A stretch of 64,000 nucleotides of DNA. Source: an uncultured Litoreibacter sp. Lineage in GTDB: Bacteria > Pseudomonadota > Alphaproteobacteria > Rhodobacterales > Rhodobacteraceae. The DNA lies in assembly GCA_938030665.1 (NCBI GenBank), contig CALHHY010000036.1, positions 28,320-92,319 on the forward strand, written 5' to 3'. This document shows positions 17,918 to 26,637 of this stretch, piece after piece. The notes beneath the pieces are model-generated. The model was given only the letters and a program-made list of their open reading frames with translations. It had not been told where the DNA came from and did no database searches. The position numbers and the translations under genes are program-made. The stretch's first letter is position 1, and the number at the start of each line of letters is the position of its first letter.

Positions 17918-19495
17918 TTAATCCACAAACAGGTAGTCGATTGACAGGATACCCTTTGCCACCTCCGCGTCCACATCCAAAAACGCGGCAAGCGCGGCCA
18001 CATTGGCGGCCTGGTCCTGATACTCGCTCACCCGGTGCGTATTCGCGAAACCTGCATCCCTGATCTGATCGGTCTCATAAACAAAGCGTTGGCGGACGGT
18101 CGGCAGTAACCGGTCGATTGTGTCCTGCGGCGTCATCTCGCCGGCGAGGCCCACCCGCATCGCGTGGCCCAACAGGTAGTCGTCGCCGAACCGGCATTCG
18201 ATCTCCAACAGCCGCGTCGTACTGCGGTCATTTGAAAGGTCATGCAGCAGGTCGATATTGGCCGGGTCGAGGCAGATCAACATCCGGTCCGTCTCGTGAT
18301 AGTCAAACAGCAGCCGCATAAAAGCACGGCGGTGGCGGGTGCGTTTTTCCAACCGGTTCTGGATGCCGCCCAGATCGGGCAGGTCGGTGCCTTCCTCGTC
18401 AAACAGGTATTCGCAGCCGCACAGGTCCGTTGCCTCGGTGATCCGAGCCAGCAGGCGTTTGGCGACATGCCATTTCTTGCATGCAATGACCAAAACCTCC
18501 CGGTCGCGGCCAAGGCTTGCCTGGCGCTCCCAGAACCGCGCGCCGAAACGCTGGCCGATACGGCCCTGCCCGGTGAGGAATTTGAAAAGTGTCCGGCCCT
18601 CGTTCGAGGTCTGAAAGTCCATCCGTTCGGAGGCGTAAAGCGCCCCAAGCCTTTCCTTCAGCGTCGTGGCCTCAACCGAGATCTTGCGCGCGAACAGAAA
18701 ATCCTGGCTCAAAAGCAGGTCGTAATGGTCGTCATAAAAGGTCACCGGCATGCCGTAATCGGTGAACATCAGGAAGGTCAGGGTGCGGTTCTCTATCTCT
18801 TTCTCGGGCACCAGATGGCGCACCAGCGTCTGAAAAAACGTCTCGTCCGGGATCCAGGTCGTGCGGAAAAAGCGGCGAACGTCGGGCCGGCGGGCGATGA
18901 ATTCAAGGATTTTCTCCACCGTTTGACGGCGCAGGCACCACCATTGCGACCCGATCATCATCTGCAGATCTGCCGGCACCTTGCGGGTGAGGCCGAACCG
19001 TTTTTGTAGCTCGTAGGAGGTGTAGAACCGGCGCTTCTGGGTGCGTTCGTTGAACCAGTGGCGGTAGATCAAGCGCTCCTCCTTCATGCCGGTCTTGATC
19101 CAGTCGGAGGCGAAATAGTCCACGCTTTCGATATAGTCGACATCGGCCCGGTTCAGAAATTCATGCGTATACTCGGCCGATTTGATCGCCATGCAATCGC
19201 CTGACAGCATGTAGACATGGCTGCAGCGCGGGAAGGCCTCCAACGCGGCCTCAAGGGCACTTAAGGTGGCTTTGACCAGCGACCACTCCCCCCAGCCGCA
19301 GCGCACCCGTTGGCGGGCGAAGGCGACGTTCTCATTGTCCTTCAGGGCGGTCTTGATCACGGCAAAATCAGCCGGGCTGGCGGAGGCATCAAAATGGATC
19401 GCCATGCAGTCGCCCGCCGCCGTGAGCCGCCGTGCCTGATCAATCACCGCCTTGGGGTCTTTGTGACACAACAGGATGAACGCGATCTTTGCCAT
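17918..19495 (-). CDS. Core-2/I-branching-type glycosyltransferase with DUF5928 C-terminal domain
   Basis: A 525-residue protein. The first ~290 residues look like the Core-2/I-branching beta-1,6-N-acetylglucosaminyltransferase fold (GT14): FILLCHKDP at the start, AIHFDAS, then YMLSGDCMAIKS and IGSQWWCLRR with WIPDETFFQT. The rest matches DUF5928, a domain I know mainly from Rhodobacteraceae. It probably adds a sugar to a surface polysaccharide. It is divergent from a sulfotransferase gene, and the shared upstream region carries a long inverted repeat at 19541-19591. The pair may glycosylate and sulfate the same surface polymer. Confidence 0.75.
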   Translation of the reverse strand: MAKIAFILLCHKDPKAVIDQARRLTAAGDCMAIHFDASASPADFAVIKTALKDNENVAFARQRVRCGWGEWSLVKATLSALEAALEAFPRCSHVYMLSGDCMAIKSAEYTHEFLNRADVDYIESVDYFASDWIKTGMKEERLIYRHWFNERTQKRRFYTSYELQKRFGLTRKVPADLQMMIGSQWWCLRRQTVEKILEFIARRPDVRRFFRTTWIPDETFFQTLVRHLVPEKEIENRTLTFLMFTDYGMPVTFYDDHYDLLLSQDFLFARKISVEATTLKERLGALYASERMDFQTSNEGRTLFKFLTGQGRIGQRFGARFWERQASLGRDREVLVIACKKWHVAKRLLARITEATDLCGCEYLFDEEGTDLPDLGGIQNRLEKRTRHRRAFMRLLFDYHETDRMLICLDPANIDLLHDLSNDRSTTRLLEIECRFGDDYLLGHAMRVGLAGEMTPQDTIDRLLPTVRQRFVYETDQIRDAGFANTHRVSEYQDQAANVAALAAFLDVDAEVAKGILSIDYLFVD

Positions 19496-19540
19496 CTGGA
19501 TTTCGGGGCCGCCCGTGGCTTAACTGGGTTTTAGGTTTGT

Positions 19541-19591
19541 CCACATAACCGTAGAGATTGTTGAATAAACAGCCCCCACTTGGTTATGTGG
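19541..19591. promoter_or_regulatory. Inverted repeat in a divergent promoter region
   Basis: CCACATAACC (19541-19550) and GGTTATGTGG (19582-19591) are perfect 10-bp inverted repeats separated by 31 bases, with centres 41 bases apart, close to four helical turns. They lie between the divergent starts of the DUF5928 glycosyltransferase and the sulfotransferase, in a locally AT-rich stretch. Two facing operator half-sites or a looped repressor site are the simplest readings. Confidence 0.5.
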
Positions 19592-19647
19592 CTCCAATTG
19601 TGGCCAATTCGTAAACAACGGCCGCCGTGAAGAAAGAGAGACAGCGC

Positions 19648-20466
19648 ATGGGGTTTCCCGGCACATGGATGACGCAAAGCGAAAGCATGGTGTACCGGGT
19701 GGTGCCGAAATGCGCCTGCTCCTCTATTGGGCAGATCATGTATTACTCCGACCATGGCGGCTATTTTGACGGCGACATCCATGATGCCACCGACGGTATC
19801 CACAAATGGGCCAAGGAAGACAGCCAGCCGCGCATCACCGAGAATGTGCAAAATCATAAAAGCTACGCCTTCACCTGCGTGCGCAACCCCTATGGGCGCA
19901 TCCTCAGCTCGTTCTTTGACAAGATTTGCGGCATCCAGCGCAACGGCAAGCGCTACCGGGGCAATCTGGTCCCGCTGCTGGTCCAGCGCTACGGGATCGA
20001 GGTGGGCAACCCCGAGAATGAGTTCGAGTTCGACCAGATCAAAAGCTTTCGCCGGTTCCTGCTTTTTGCCCGCGACACTATTCGCTGGCGCAGGCCTATG
20101 GACCCGGACATTCATTGGTCGGCCATGTCAGGCCATATCTCGACCTTCATCGTCAATGGCGGGCGCTACGACAAAATCTTCTCGACCGAGGATTTCAACG
20201 CGGGCATGGCGGAGGTGCTTGCAGCCGTGGACACGCCCGTCCCGGTGCAGATTGCCGATGTGCCCCGTTTCAACGAAAGCGAGGGGCATGGCCCGAGACG
20301 CGCGCACCCGATTGAGGATTATTTCGACGACCTGTCCATGCATCTCGTCTACGAGATGTACAAACGTGACTTCGACCTGTTCCGGTATGATTTCGACAAC
20401 CCCGCCAACAAGCGCCCCACGGGGGAGGTTGATCTGGACGAGGTCCACGCGAAATTGGGCGATTAG
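19648..20466 (+). CDS. Sulfotransferase family 2-like protein
   Basis: A 272-residue PAPS-dependent sulfotransferase. The 5'-phosphosulfate-binding loop is VPKCACSSI (about 19-27), where KCACSS takes the role of the usual KxGxxS/T. The 3'-phosphate-binding segment is CVRNPYGRILSSF near 77-89. These features resemble carbohydrate sulfotransferases (HNK-1/chondroitin type), so a surface glycan is a likely acceptor. The glycosyltransferase gene is immediately divergent. I chose ATG 19648, preceded by the purine-rich AAAGAGAGA, over an in-frame GTG at 19627. Confidence 0.8.
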   Translation: MGFPGTWMTQSESMVYRVVPKCACSSIGQIMYYSDHGGYFDGDIHDATDGIHKWAKEDSQPRITENVQNHKSYAFTCVRNPYGRILSSFFDKICGIQRNGKRYRGNLVPLLVQRYGIEVGNPENEFEFDQIKSFRRFLLFARDTIRWRRPMDPDIHWSAMSGHISTFIVNGGRYDKIFSTEDFNAGMAEVLAAVDTPVPVQIADVPRFNESEGHGPRRAHPIEDYFDDLSMHLVYEMYKRDFDLFRYDFDNPANKRPTGEVDLDEVHAKLGD

Positions 20467-20485
20467 CCCCACTGGGCGGGCCCGT

Positions 20486-20517
20486 CTGAGACGGGGCCTG
20501 CCTGAGACGGGGCCTGC
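20486..20517. repeat. Perfect 16-bp tandem duplication
   Basis: CTGAGACGGGGCCTGC occurs twice in direct succession, between the convergent sulfotransferase and the small secreted gene. The first copy also forms a hairpin with the preceding GGCCCGTC, so the duplication copies one arm of a terminator-like stem. Confidence 0.75.
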
Positions 20518-20543
20518 CAGCCTTTAAAGACGAGGGCCGCCCC

Positions 20544-20900
20544 CTACTTCAGCTTGACGGTATAGGTCGCATCCGACCAGCCATGAACGGAATCGTGGGC
20601 ACGGATGCGCACCTCGCTCAGCCCGTCAGGCACCTGCACGCCGGAGAGCGACCGGGTAAATGGCTGCTCGTTCTCATGTGGGTGATGCAGCTTGCGGTAC
20701 CCCAGCTGCGTGCCATCGGGAGCCAAGACCGCCCAGCCATCCGCGTAATGGTCCCAGCCGGTGTCAGGGTGCCGGATTGTAACCTCGAACGTCCAGCTAT
20801 TGCCGGATTGGCGCGCGTTGGCGCTTTCCACCTTAGCCTGATCCGCGAAGGCGGGCAGGGCGGTCAGGGCTAGTGCGGCAGCGGCCAGTAGGCGTTTCAT
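20544..20900 (-). CDS. Small secreted protein, unknown function
   Basis: A 118-residue protein with a clear signal peptide (MKRLLAAAALALTALPAFA, probable cleavage after AFA). The mature part is a compact beta-rich sequence with several histidines and tryptophans (HPDTGWDHYADGW, HHPHENEQPF), which could bind a metal or fold as an immunoglobulin-like domain. I do not recognise the family. Its start lies one base after the stop of the DUF599 gene, so the two are probably co-transcribed. Confidence 0.68.
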   Translation of the reverse strand: MKRLLAAAALALTALPAFADQAKVESANARQSGNSWTFEVTIRHPDTGWDHYADGWAVLAPDGTQLGYRKLHHPHENEQPFTRSLSGVQVPDGLSEVRIRAHDSVHGWSDATYTVKLK

Positions 20901-20901
20901 G

Positions 20902-21615
20902 TCAGCTCTCCTTGGCGGGGATATCCGCCATCAAAATCTTGCGTGGGCGGGAGGAAAACTCCCGTTCCCAGATAAGGTAGGACACCAGCACAGTCGCGAC
21001 CAGCAGGGCAAGCGGCCCCAAAAGCCACGCCAGCGTCCCCAATGCATAATATATGGACCTGAGCCCGCGATTAAAGTTCCAAGCGGCACGAATGTTGATT
21101 TCAGCGGCCTGTTGCGCCCGTGCGCCAGCCAGCGGGTGGTCCACCTCGTTCGGGACGGCCGCCATCACAACCGCGCAATAGCCAAACAGGCGGTTGGCCC
21201 AGACGAATTTCAGAAAGCCATGGGTCAGGAAAAGCACCACCACCAGCAGCTTGACCCGCCACACCAGCGCCGGCCCGCCCTCCAGCGTCAGTTCGGTTGC
21301 CACGCCTTGCAGCGTCTCGGTATTGCCAACGACAGCCAGCACCCCGCCAATCGCGATCATGCAGCCGGAGGCAAAGAAGGCCGTGCCCTGCCGCAACCCG
21401 TTCAGCAGCGTGGCGTCGAAAATCCGAGGCTCCCGCGTGATCATCTGGCGCATCCATTCGCGGCGGTAATCGGCCATGATAATGGTGACGGAGGGGTGTT
21501 TCGTGCTTGGATGCTCGATCCGCCAGCCCAGAAACAACCAGCTCGCAAACAAAAGCGCCAGCGCGGCCATGTCCGGCAGGCGCAGCAGTGTCAAAGGGTC
21601 GGTAATCGTTTCCAT
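20902..21615 (-). CDS. DUF599 family membrane protein
   Basis: A 237-residue inner membrane protein with about four helices (near 15-32, 75-97, 118-145 and 195-220). The DUF599 signature is seen in FDATLLNGLRQGTAFFAS and the late conserved FNRGLRSIYYALGTLAW. No molecular function is known. It is divergent from glcD, with about 90 bases between the two starts, and is followed at once by the small secreted gene. Confidence 0.82.
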   Translation of the reverse strand: METITDPLTLLRLPDMAALALLFASWLFLGWRIEHPSTKHPSVTIIMADYRREWMRQMITREPRIFDATLLNGLRQGTAFFASGCMIAIGGVLAVVGNTETLQGVATELTLEGGPALVWRVKLLVVVLFLTHGFLKFVWANRLFGYCAVVMAAVPNEVDHPLAGARAQQAAEINIRAAWNFNRGLRSIYYALGTLAWLLGPLALLVATVLVSYLIWEREFSSRPRKILMADIPAKES

Positions 21616-21643
21616 GGGGCTGGCTATACGCCCGGTTTGAGAC

Positions 21644-21672
21644 TTGCCATAGGGATAAATTGGTAATATGTT
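21644..21672 (+). promoter_or_regulatory. Possible sigma-70 promoter of glcDEF
   Basis: TTGCCA (21644-21649) and TATGTT (21667-21672) are separated by exactly 17 bases, upstream of glcD. The -10 match is only four of six. The candidate -10 falls in the centre of the glc palindrome, which would let a bound regulator block it. Confidence 0.4.
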
Positions 21673-21682
21673 TTTACCAATT
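21658..21682. promoter_or_regulatory. Palindromic operator upstream of glcD (ATTGGT-N11-ACCAAT)
   Basis: AATTGGTAA and TTACCAATT are perfect 9-base inverted repeats around a 7-base centre. The core ATTGGT-N11-ACCAAT ends 23 bases before the glcD start. The same core, spacing and position occur before lldD at 55476-55500. The T-N11-A spacing would suit a LysR-type regulator; the half-site resembles those of GntR/FCD regulators such as PdhR, although those use a short spacer. Confidence 0.65.
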
Positions 21683-21704
21683 AAAGCGGTAAGGAGCCTC
21701 TGAC

Positions 21705-23138
21705 ATGGAAATGCCTACCCCTGACGCCGCCGTCCTGGCGAAGAAACCCCGTCTGGTGGAGCGGCTGACCGCCGTCTTGCCGGAGGACGCGGTGATCCAT
21801 GCGGAACGCGAGATCAAAGCCTATGAATGCGACGCGTTGACCGCCTATAAATGCCCGCCGCTTTGTGCCGTGTTGCCCGCCTCGACCGAGGAAGTCGCCG
21901 CGGTGCTGAAAATCTGCCACGAAATGGAGGTGCCGGTGGTGCCGCGCGGCTCGGGCACCTCGCTTGCGGGCGGGGCTTTGCCCACGGCCGATTCGGTCAT
22001 TCTGGGCGTCGCGCGGATGAATGACGTGCTGGAGACGAATTACGACGACCGCTATATCCGCGTGCAGACCGGGCGGACCAATCTGTCCGTGACCGGCGCG
22101 GTCGAAGAGCATAATTTCTTTTACGCGCCCGATCCATCTTCACAGCTGGCCTGCGCGATTGCGGGCAATATCGCGATGAATTCCGGCGGTGCGCATTGCC
22201 TGAAATACGGGGTGACAACCAACAACCTGCTGGGCGTGACCATGGTTCAGATGGACGGCACAGTGGTTGAGATCGGCGGCGCGCATCTGGACGCGGCGGG
22301 TTATGATTTGCTGGGGCTGATCTGCGGCTCCGAAGGGCAGCTTGGCGTGGTGACGGAGGCCACGTTGCGCATCCTGCACAAGCCCGAAGGCGCGCGGCCC
22401 GTTCTGATGGGCTTTGACAGCAACGAGGTGGCGGGCGCCTGCGTATCCGACATCATCAAGGCGGGGGTTCTGCCGGTTGCGATCGAGTTCATGGACCGCC
22501 CGGTCATCCGCGCGACGGAGGCATTTGCCGGAGCGGGGTACCCCGATTGCGAGGCGCTGCTCATTGTCGAAGTCGAAGGATCGGATGCCGAGATCGACGA
22601 ACAGCTTGGCCTGATCCTGCAAATCGCCCGCCGTCACAACCCGGTTGAGCTGCGGGAAAGCACCTCTGCCGAGGAAAGCGCGCGGATCTGGCTGGGGCGC
22701 AAATCGGCTTTCGGGGCCATGGGGCAGATCAACGACTATATGTGTCTCGATGGCACGATCCCTGTGTCGTCGTTGCCGATGGTGCTGGGCCGGATTGGCG
22801 AGCTGTCCAAGCAATACGGGCTTGATGTGGGCAATGTGTTCCACGCGGGCGACGGCAATATGCACCCGCTGATCCTGTTTGACGCCAACAAGGAAGGCGA
22901 TCTGGAGCTGTGCGAGGCCATGGGCGCCGACATCCTGAAGCTCTGCGTTGAGGCCGGCGGCTGCCTGACGGGGGAGCATGGCGTGGGCATCGAAAAGCGC
23001 GACCTGATGGTGGCGCAATTCACCCCGGAAGACCTGGAGGTGCAGATGAAGGTCAAGGATGTGTTCGACCCCAAATGGCTGCTGAACCCGGCCAAGGTAT
23101 TCCCGCTGGCGGCCAGCGAAACCCGCCGTGCGGCCTGA
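21705..23138 (+). CDS. glcD: Glycolate oxidase subunit GlcD, FAD-linked
   Basis: A 477-residue FAD-dependent 2-hydroxy-acid dehydrogenase of the GlcD/D-lactate dehydrogenase family. The FAD-binding domain holds VPVVPRGSGTSLAGGALP near residue 65 and SGGAHCLKYGVTTNNLLG near 160. The C-terminal cap includes GNVFHAGDGNMHPLI and GGCLTGEHGVGIEKR, with histidines typical of the substrate and metal site. It oxidises glycolate to glyoxylate with GlcE and GlcF. It is the first gene of glcDEF, with AAGGAG 10 bases upstream and a strong palindrome at the promoter. Confidence 0.94.
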   Translation: MEMPTPDAAVLAKKPRLVERLTAVLPEDAVIHAEREIKAYECDALTAYKCPPLCAVLPASTEEVAAVLKICHEMEVPVVPRGSGTSLAGGALPTADSVILGVARMNDVLETNYDDRYIRVQTGRTNLSVTGAVEEHNFFYAPDPSSQLACAIAGNIAMNSGGAHCLKYGVTTNNLLGVTMVQMDGTVVEIGGAHLDAAGYDLLGLICGSEGQLGVVTEATLRILHKPEGARPVLMGFDSNEVAGACVSDIIKAGVLPVAIEFMDRPVIRATEAFAGAGYPDCEALLIVEVEGSDAEIDEQLGLILQIARRHNPVELRESTSAEESARIWLGRKSAFGAMGQINDYMCLDGTIPVSSLPMVLGRIGELSKQYGLDVGNVFHAGDGNMHPLILFDANKEGDLELCEAMGADILKLCVEAGGCLTGEHGVGIEKRDLMVAQFTPEDLEVQMKVKDVFDPKWLLNPAKVFPLAASETRRAA

Positions 23139-23153
23139 GGAAAGCGCGTCAAC

Positions 23154-24260
23154 ATGATGGAACCATCGAACGAGGCCGAGCTGGCCGACGCGATCCGCGA
23201 TGCCTCCGGCCCGCTGCGTATTCGCGGCGGCGGCACCCGCCCTATCGGCGTGGCTGGGGCGGGGGAGGTGCTGTCAACGACGGCTCTTTCAGGCGTCACG
23301 TTGTATGAGCCGGGCGCTTTGACGATTGTCGTAAAGGCCGGAACCCCGCTGGCAGAGGTGCAGGCCACGCTGGCGGCTGAAAACCAGCGGCTGCCTTTTG
23401 AGCCGATGGACCATCGCTCCGTGATGGGCAGCGCGGGGGAGCCGACGATTGGCGGCGTGGTGGCGGCCAATGTCTCCGGCCCCCGGCGTATTCAGGCAGG
23501 TGCCTGCCGCGACGCGTTGATCGGGGTGCGTTTTGTGGATGGCAGTGGGACGGCACTCAAGAATGGCGGTCGTGTGATGAAAAATGTCACCGGCTATGAT
23601 CTCGTGAAGCTGATGGCCGGCTGCTACGGCACTTTGGGCGTGTTATCGGAAGTCTCGTTCAAGCTGCTGCCCGGCATTGCTGCCAAGGCCACGCTGTCGA
23701 TCAAGGACCAAGGCGCGGCGGAGGCCGTGGCGACCATGTCCCGCGCGCTCGGCTCCCCGTTCGAGGTGTCGGGTGCCGCGCATCTGCGGGGCGAGACATT
23801 GATACGGATCGAGGGGCTGTCAGATTCTGTGGCCTACCGGTCCGAGCAGCTTGCAGCGCTTCTGGGCGACGCGGCTACAATCGAACGTGACCCCGATGTG
23901 GTCGCCCAGACCTGGGAGGCCATTGGCAATGTTGCGGCGTTTGCGGGCAGTGACCGTGATGTGTGGCGCATGTCCGTCAAACCCTCCGACGCGCCCGTGT
24001 TGATTGACGCCTTACCTGGCGCGGAGACGATGATGGATTGGGGTGGCGGATTGGTCTGGGCTTCCTGCGCGCCGGGCACGGATCTGCGTGCGGTTGCGCC
24101 GGGCATAGCAGGTCACCGGACGCTTGTGCGGGCCAGCGAGGCCACCAAACAGACGCTTGGCGTTTTCCAGCCGGAACCCGCCCCGATTGAGGCGCTGAAT
24201 GTCGCGCTGCGTGCCAAGTTTGATCCGCGCGGCATACTGAACCCCGGATTGATGGGATAG
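23154..24260 (+). CDS. glcE: Glycolate oxidase subunit GlcE, FAD-binding
   Basis: A 368-residue second FAD-binding subunit. It carries the shortened PCMH-type FAD domain, with IRGGGTRPIGVAG, EPTIGGVVAANVSGPRRIQAG and KNVTGYDLVKLMAGCYGTLGV, and ends with the GlcE-type RAKFDPRGILNPG. It starts 15 bases after glcD, with AGGAAAG upstream, and is followed three bases later by glcF. The complex passes electrons from glycolate to the quinone pool. Confidence 0.93.
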   Translation: MMEPSNEAELADAIRDASGPLRIRGGGTRPIGVAGAGEVLSTTALSGVTLYEPGALTIVVKAGTPLAEVQATLAAENQRLPFEPMDHRSVMGSAGEPTIGGVVAANVSGPRRIQAGACRDALIGVRFVDGSGTALKNGGRVMKNVTGYDLVKLMAGCYGTLGVLSEVSFKLLPGIAAKATLSIKDQGAAEAVATMSRALGSPFEVSGAAHLRGETLIRIEGLSDSVAYRSEQLAALLGDAATIERDPDVVAQTWEAIGNVAAFAGSDRDVWRMSVKPSDAPVLIDALPGAETMMDWGGGLVWASCAPGTDLRAVAPGIAGHRTLVRASEATKQTLGVFQPEPAPIEALNVALRAKFDPRGILNPGLMG

Positions 24261-24263
24261 CTT

Positions 24264-25580
24264 ATGCAGACGCATTTCACACCCGAGCAGCTTGAAGATC
24301 CGGGCATCCAGCGCTCGAACGAGATTTTGCGTGCCTGCGTGCATTGCGGGTTTTGCACAGCCACCTGCCCAACTTACCAGGTGCTGGGCGACGAGCTCGA
24401 CAGCCCGCGGGGGCGCATCTACCTGATCAAGGACATGCTTGAGAATGACCGGGACCCGGATGAAAAGACGGTCAAGCATATCGACCGGTGCCTTAGCTGT
24501 CTGGCCTGCATGACGACCTGCCCGTCCGGCGTGCACTACATGCATCTGGTCGACCACGCCCGCGACTATATCGAGCGGCGGTATAAACGGCCTTTGTCCG
24601 ACAGGGCGCTCAGATGGGTCTTGTCGAAAATCCTGCCTTACCCCGGTCGGTTCCGGTTGGCGCTTTTAGGGGCCAAGATTGGCCGTCCCTTTGCGTTTCT
24701 GATGCCTGACGCACGGCTGAAGGCCATGCTGGCGATGGCACCGAAGACGATCCCGCCCGTGTCACGCAATGATGATCCGCAGGTGTTCCCGGCAACCGAC
24801 AAGAAGATGCGTGTGGCGCTGATGACCGGCTGCGCTCAGCGAGCGCTGAACACCGATATCAACGATGCCACGATCCGGGTGCTGCAGCGCCATGGGGCTG
24901 AGGTCGTGATCGCGGAAGGCCAGGGCTGTTGCGGGGCGCTGACCCATCACATGGGCAAGACCGTTGAGAGCCATGCCACCGCCGCCAAAAACATCGAGGC
25001 CTGGCACCGGGAGATGATGGCAGGCGGACTTGACGCGATTGTGATCAACACCTCGGGCTGCGGGACGACCGTAAAGGATTACGGGCATATGTTCCGCGAT
25101 ACTGCACTGGCTGAGAAGGCGCAGGCGATCAGCGCCATTGCGCGCGATGTCTCCGAGGTGTTGACCCAGCTGGACCTGCCGGAAGGCGGGGCCGCGCCGA
25201 TGACCGTCGCCTATCACGCCGCCTGCTCGCTCCAGCATGGGCAGCAGATCAAGACGCTGCCGAAAGACCTTTTGCGCAAGGCCGGGTTTAACATTGTTGA
25301 GCCCGCCGACGCGCATCTGTGCTGCGGCAGCGCGGGGACCTACAACCTGATGCAGCCGGAAATTTCGGGGCAGTTGAAGGCTCGAAAAGTCCGCACGTTG
25401 GAGGAAAAGAAGCCCGATGTGATCGCTGCCGGCAATATCGGATGCATGATGCAAATCGGATCGGGAACGCCGATACCCGTCGTACACACGGTCGAGCTGC
25501 TGGATTGGGCCACGGGCGGGCCAAAGCCCCGCGCTATGACGTCAGAGCCACATAATTTTGACATTCCCGTCCTTCGTTAA
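24264..25580 (+). CDS. glcF: Glycolate oxidase iron-sulfur subunit GlcF
   Basis: A 438-residue iron-sulfur subunit with two ferredoxin-type 4Fe-4S motifs, CVHCGFCTATCP near 27-38 and CLSCLACMTTCP near 75-86. Two CCG domains follow, seen as GCCGALTHH and HLCCGSAGTYNL. It transfers electrons from GlcD/GlcE to the membrane quinone pool. It is the last gene of the operon. No glyoxylate-pathway gene or adjacent regulator is in this window, so the palindrome before glcD is the only regulatory clue. Confidence 0.94.
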   Translation: MQTHFTPEQLEDPGIQRSNEILRACVHCGFCTATCPTYQVLGDELDSPRGRIYLIKDMLENDRDPDEKTVKHIDRCLSCLACMTTCPSGVHYMHLVDHARDYIERRYKRPLSDRALRWVLSKILPYPGRFRLALLGAKIGRPFAFLMPDARLKAMLAMAPKTIPPVSRNDDPQVFPATDKKMRVALMTGCAQRALNTDINDATIRVLQRHGAEVVIAEGQGCCGALTHHMGKTVESHATAAKNIEAWHREMMAGGLDAIVINTSGCGTTVKDYGHMFRDTALAEKAQAISAIARDVSEVLTQLDLPEGGAAPMTVAYHAACSLQHGQQIKTLPKDLLRKAGFNIVEPADAHLCCGSAGTYNLMQPEISGQLKARKVRTLEEKKPDVIAAGNIGCMMQIGSGTPIPVVHTVELLDWATGGPKPRAMTSEPHNFDIPVLR

Positions 25581-25649
25581 TCTTGGGGCCGCAATTTCGC
25601 CAAAACTGGTGCATAAGCGTTGGCACGTTAGTTTGGTGTCGGAGCTTTC

Positions 25650-26453
25650 ATGCGGTTTTTTACCTCCCTCATTGCAGCACTCATTCTTGCTGCCTCTGCT
25701 CAGTCCCAGGATGCCTCGGGCCTGGTGTCGCTCAAAACCTTTGACGCGACGCGCGTATGGCAAGGTGTGGGGCGGCTCAACATCGGGCGCATCGGGTTTT
25801 GTACTGGGACTTTGGTGGCCCCCGACTTGGTGCTGACAGCCGCGCACTGCCTCTATGATCTTTCCACCGGCCAACGGGCTGAGGATGCCGATATCGAATT
25901 TCTGGCCGGGTGGCGTGACGGGCGGGCATCGGCCTATCGCGGCGTGCGCCACAGCGTCGTGCATGACAGCTACCAGTTTCGTGGCCGCGCCGACACAGAA
26001 CGGGTAGGGGCCGACATCGCGCTTCTGCAACTGGATCAACCGATCCGACATCCGTCAATTACGCCCTTTCAAACCGGCAACCGCGCCCCACGAGGTCAGG
26101 AGCTTAAAGTCGTCTCCTACGCGCGCGACCGGGCCGATGCGCCTGCGTTGCAGAACCGGTGCCATGTGCTGGAAAAGGACCTCGATCTATACGTGACCTC
26201 TTGCGAGGTCGATTTCGGCTCCTCCGGGGCGCCTGTTTTCGTTGTGGGTGAGGACGGGCGGCCCGTCATCATGTCGGTGGTTTCCGCGAAGGCGGAATGG
26301 AAGGAACAGCATGTGTCGCTTGCCACTGGCGTTGCCGACCGGTTTGACGAGCTGCGCATGGCGCTGACCAAGCAGACCGCCTCCAGTGGGGGAACAAGAT
26401 TGAATTTTCAAAGCGGCTTGCAGCCGTCCGGGGCACGGTTTCTTAAGCCTTAG
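25650..26453 (+). CDS. Secreted trypsin-like serine protease
   Basis: A 267-residue exported S1-family protease. A signal peptide (MRFFTSLIAALILAASAQS) precedes the domain. The catalytic residues are visible: histidine in LTAAHC, aspartate in GADIALLQL and serine in GSSGAP. The last motif replaces the classical GDSGGP and is closer to V8/glutamyl endopeptidase-like enzymes. Two further cysteines (NRCHV and SCEVD) may form a disulfide. It is monocistronic; the substrate is unknown. Confidence 0.87.
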   Translation: MRFFTSLIAALILAASAQSQDASGLVSLKTFDATRVWQGVGRLNIGRIGFCTGTLVAPDLVLTAAHCLYDLSTGQRAEDADIEFLAGWRDGRASAYRGVRHSVVHDSYQFRGRADTERVGADIALLQLDQPIRHPSITPFQTGNRAPRGQELKVVSYARDRADAPALQNRCHVLEKDLDLYVTSCEVDFGSSGAPVFVVGEDGRPVIMSVVSAKAEWKEQHVSLATGVADRFDELRMALTKQTASSGGTRLNFQSGLQPSGARFLKP

Positions 26454-26503
26454 GGCAAGAAACGCTCGCAAAAACAGCAAAACCCAAAATTCCGGCCGCC
26501 CCT

Positions 26504-26532
26504 CTTGAAGGGGTCGCAACCCTTTCCCATAT
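26504..26532 (+). promoter_or_regulatory. Sigma-32 (RpoH) type heat-shock promoter of hsp20
   Basis: CTTGAA (26504-26509) is followed after 16 bases by CCCATAT (26526-26532), close to the RpoH consensus CTTGAA-N13-15-CCCCATnT. Transcription would start near 26540, giving a leader of about 98 bases before the hsp20 start codon. Confidence 0.72.
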
Positions 26533-26574
26533 CTCTCTCATCGGATGCCAATGACGGGTCCGGTAACCTAAAAT

Positions 26575-26637
26575 GCGGTCTGTCCATGATGGAAGGCCGC
26601 GCTGACATACCATTGCTTTTTCGAAAGGATGAGACAC
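26575..26637 (+). ncRNA. ROSE-like RNA thermometer in the hsp20 leader
   Basis: The leader has an upstream hairpin (26575-26600, GCGGTC against GGCCGC with an inner TCCA/TGGA) and a hairpin next to the start codon. In the second, UUGCUUU (26613-26619) faces AAAGGAU (26624-26630) across UUCG. C26616 pairs with G26627, a G-G opposition lies at 26615/26628, and U26614 pairs with A26629. This reproduces the UUGCU/AGGA pairing that masks the Shine-Dalgarno in ROSE elements, which open on heating. The AGGA at 26626-26629 serves ATG 26638. Confidence 0.7.

Noticed and set aside
19520..19534. TTAA-N7-TTAG as a CtrA site before the DUF5928 gene
   Set aside because: The second half-site is mismatched. 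The 10-bp inverted repeat nearby is a much stronger signal.
22140..23018. Minus-strand frame of 292 codons opposite glcD
   Set aside because: Antisense shadow; the plus-strand gene has full FAD-binding motifs.
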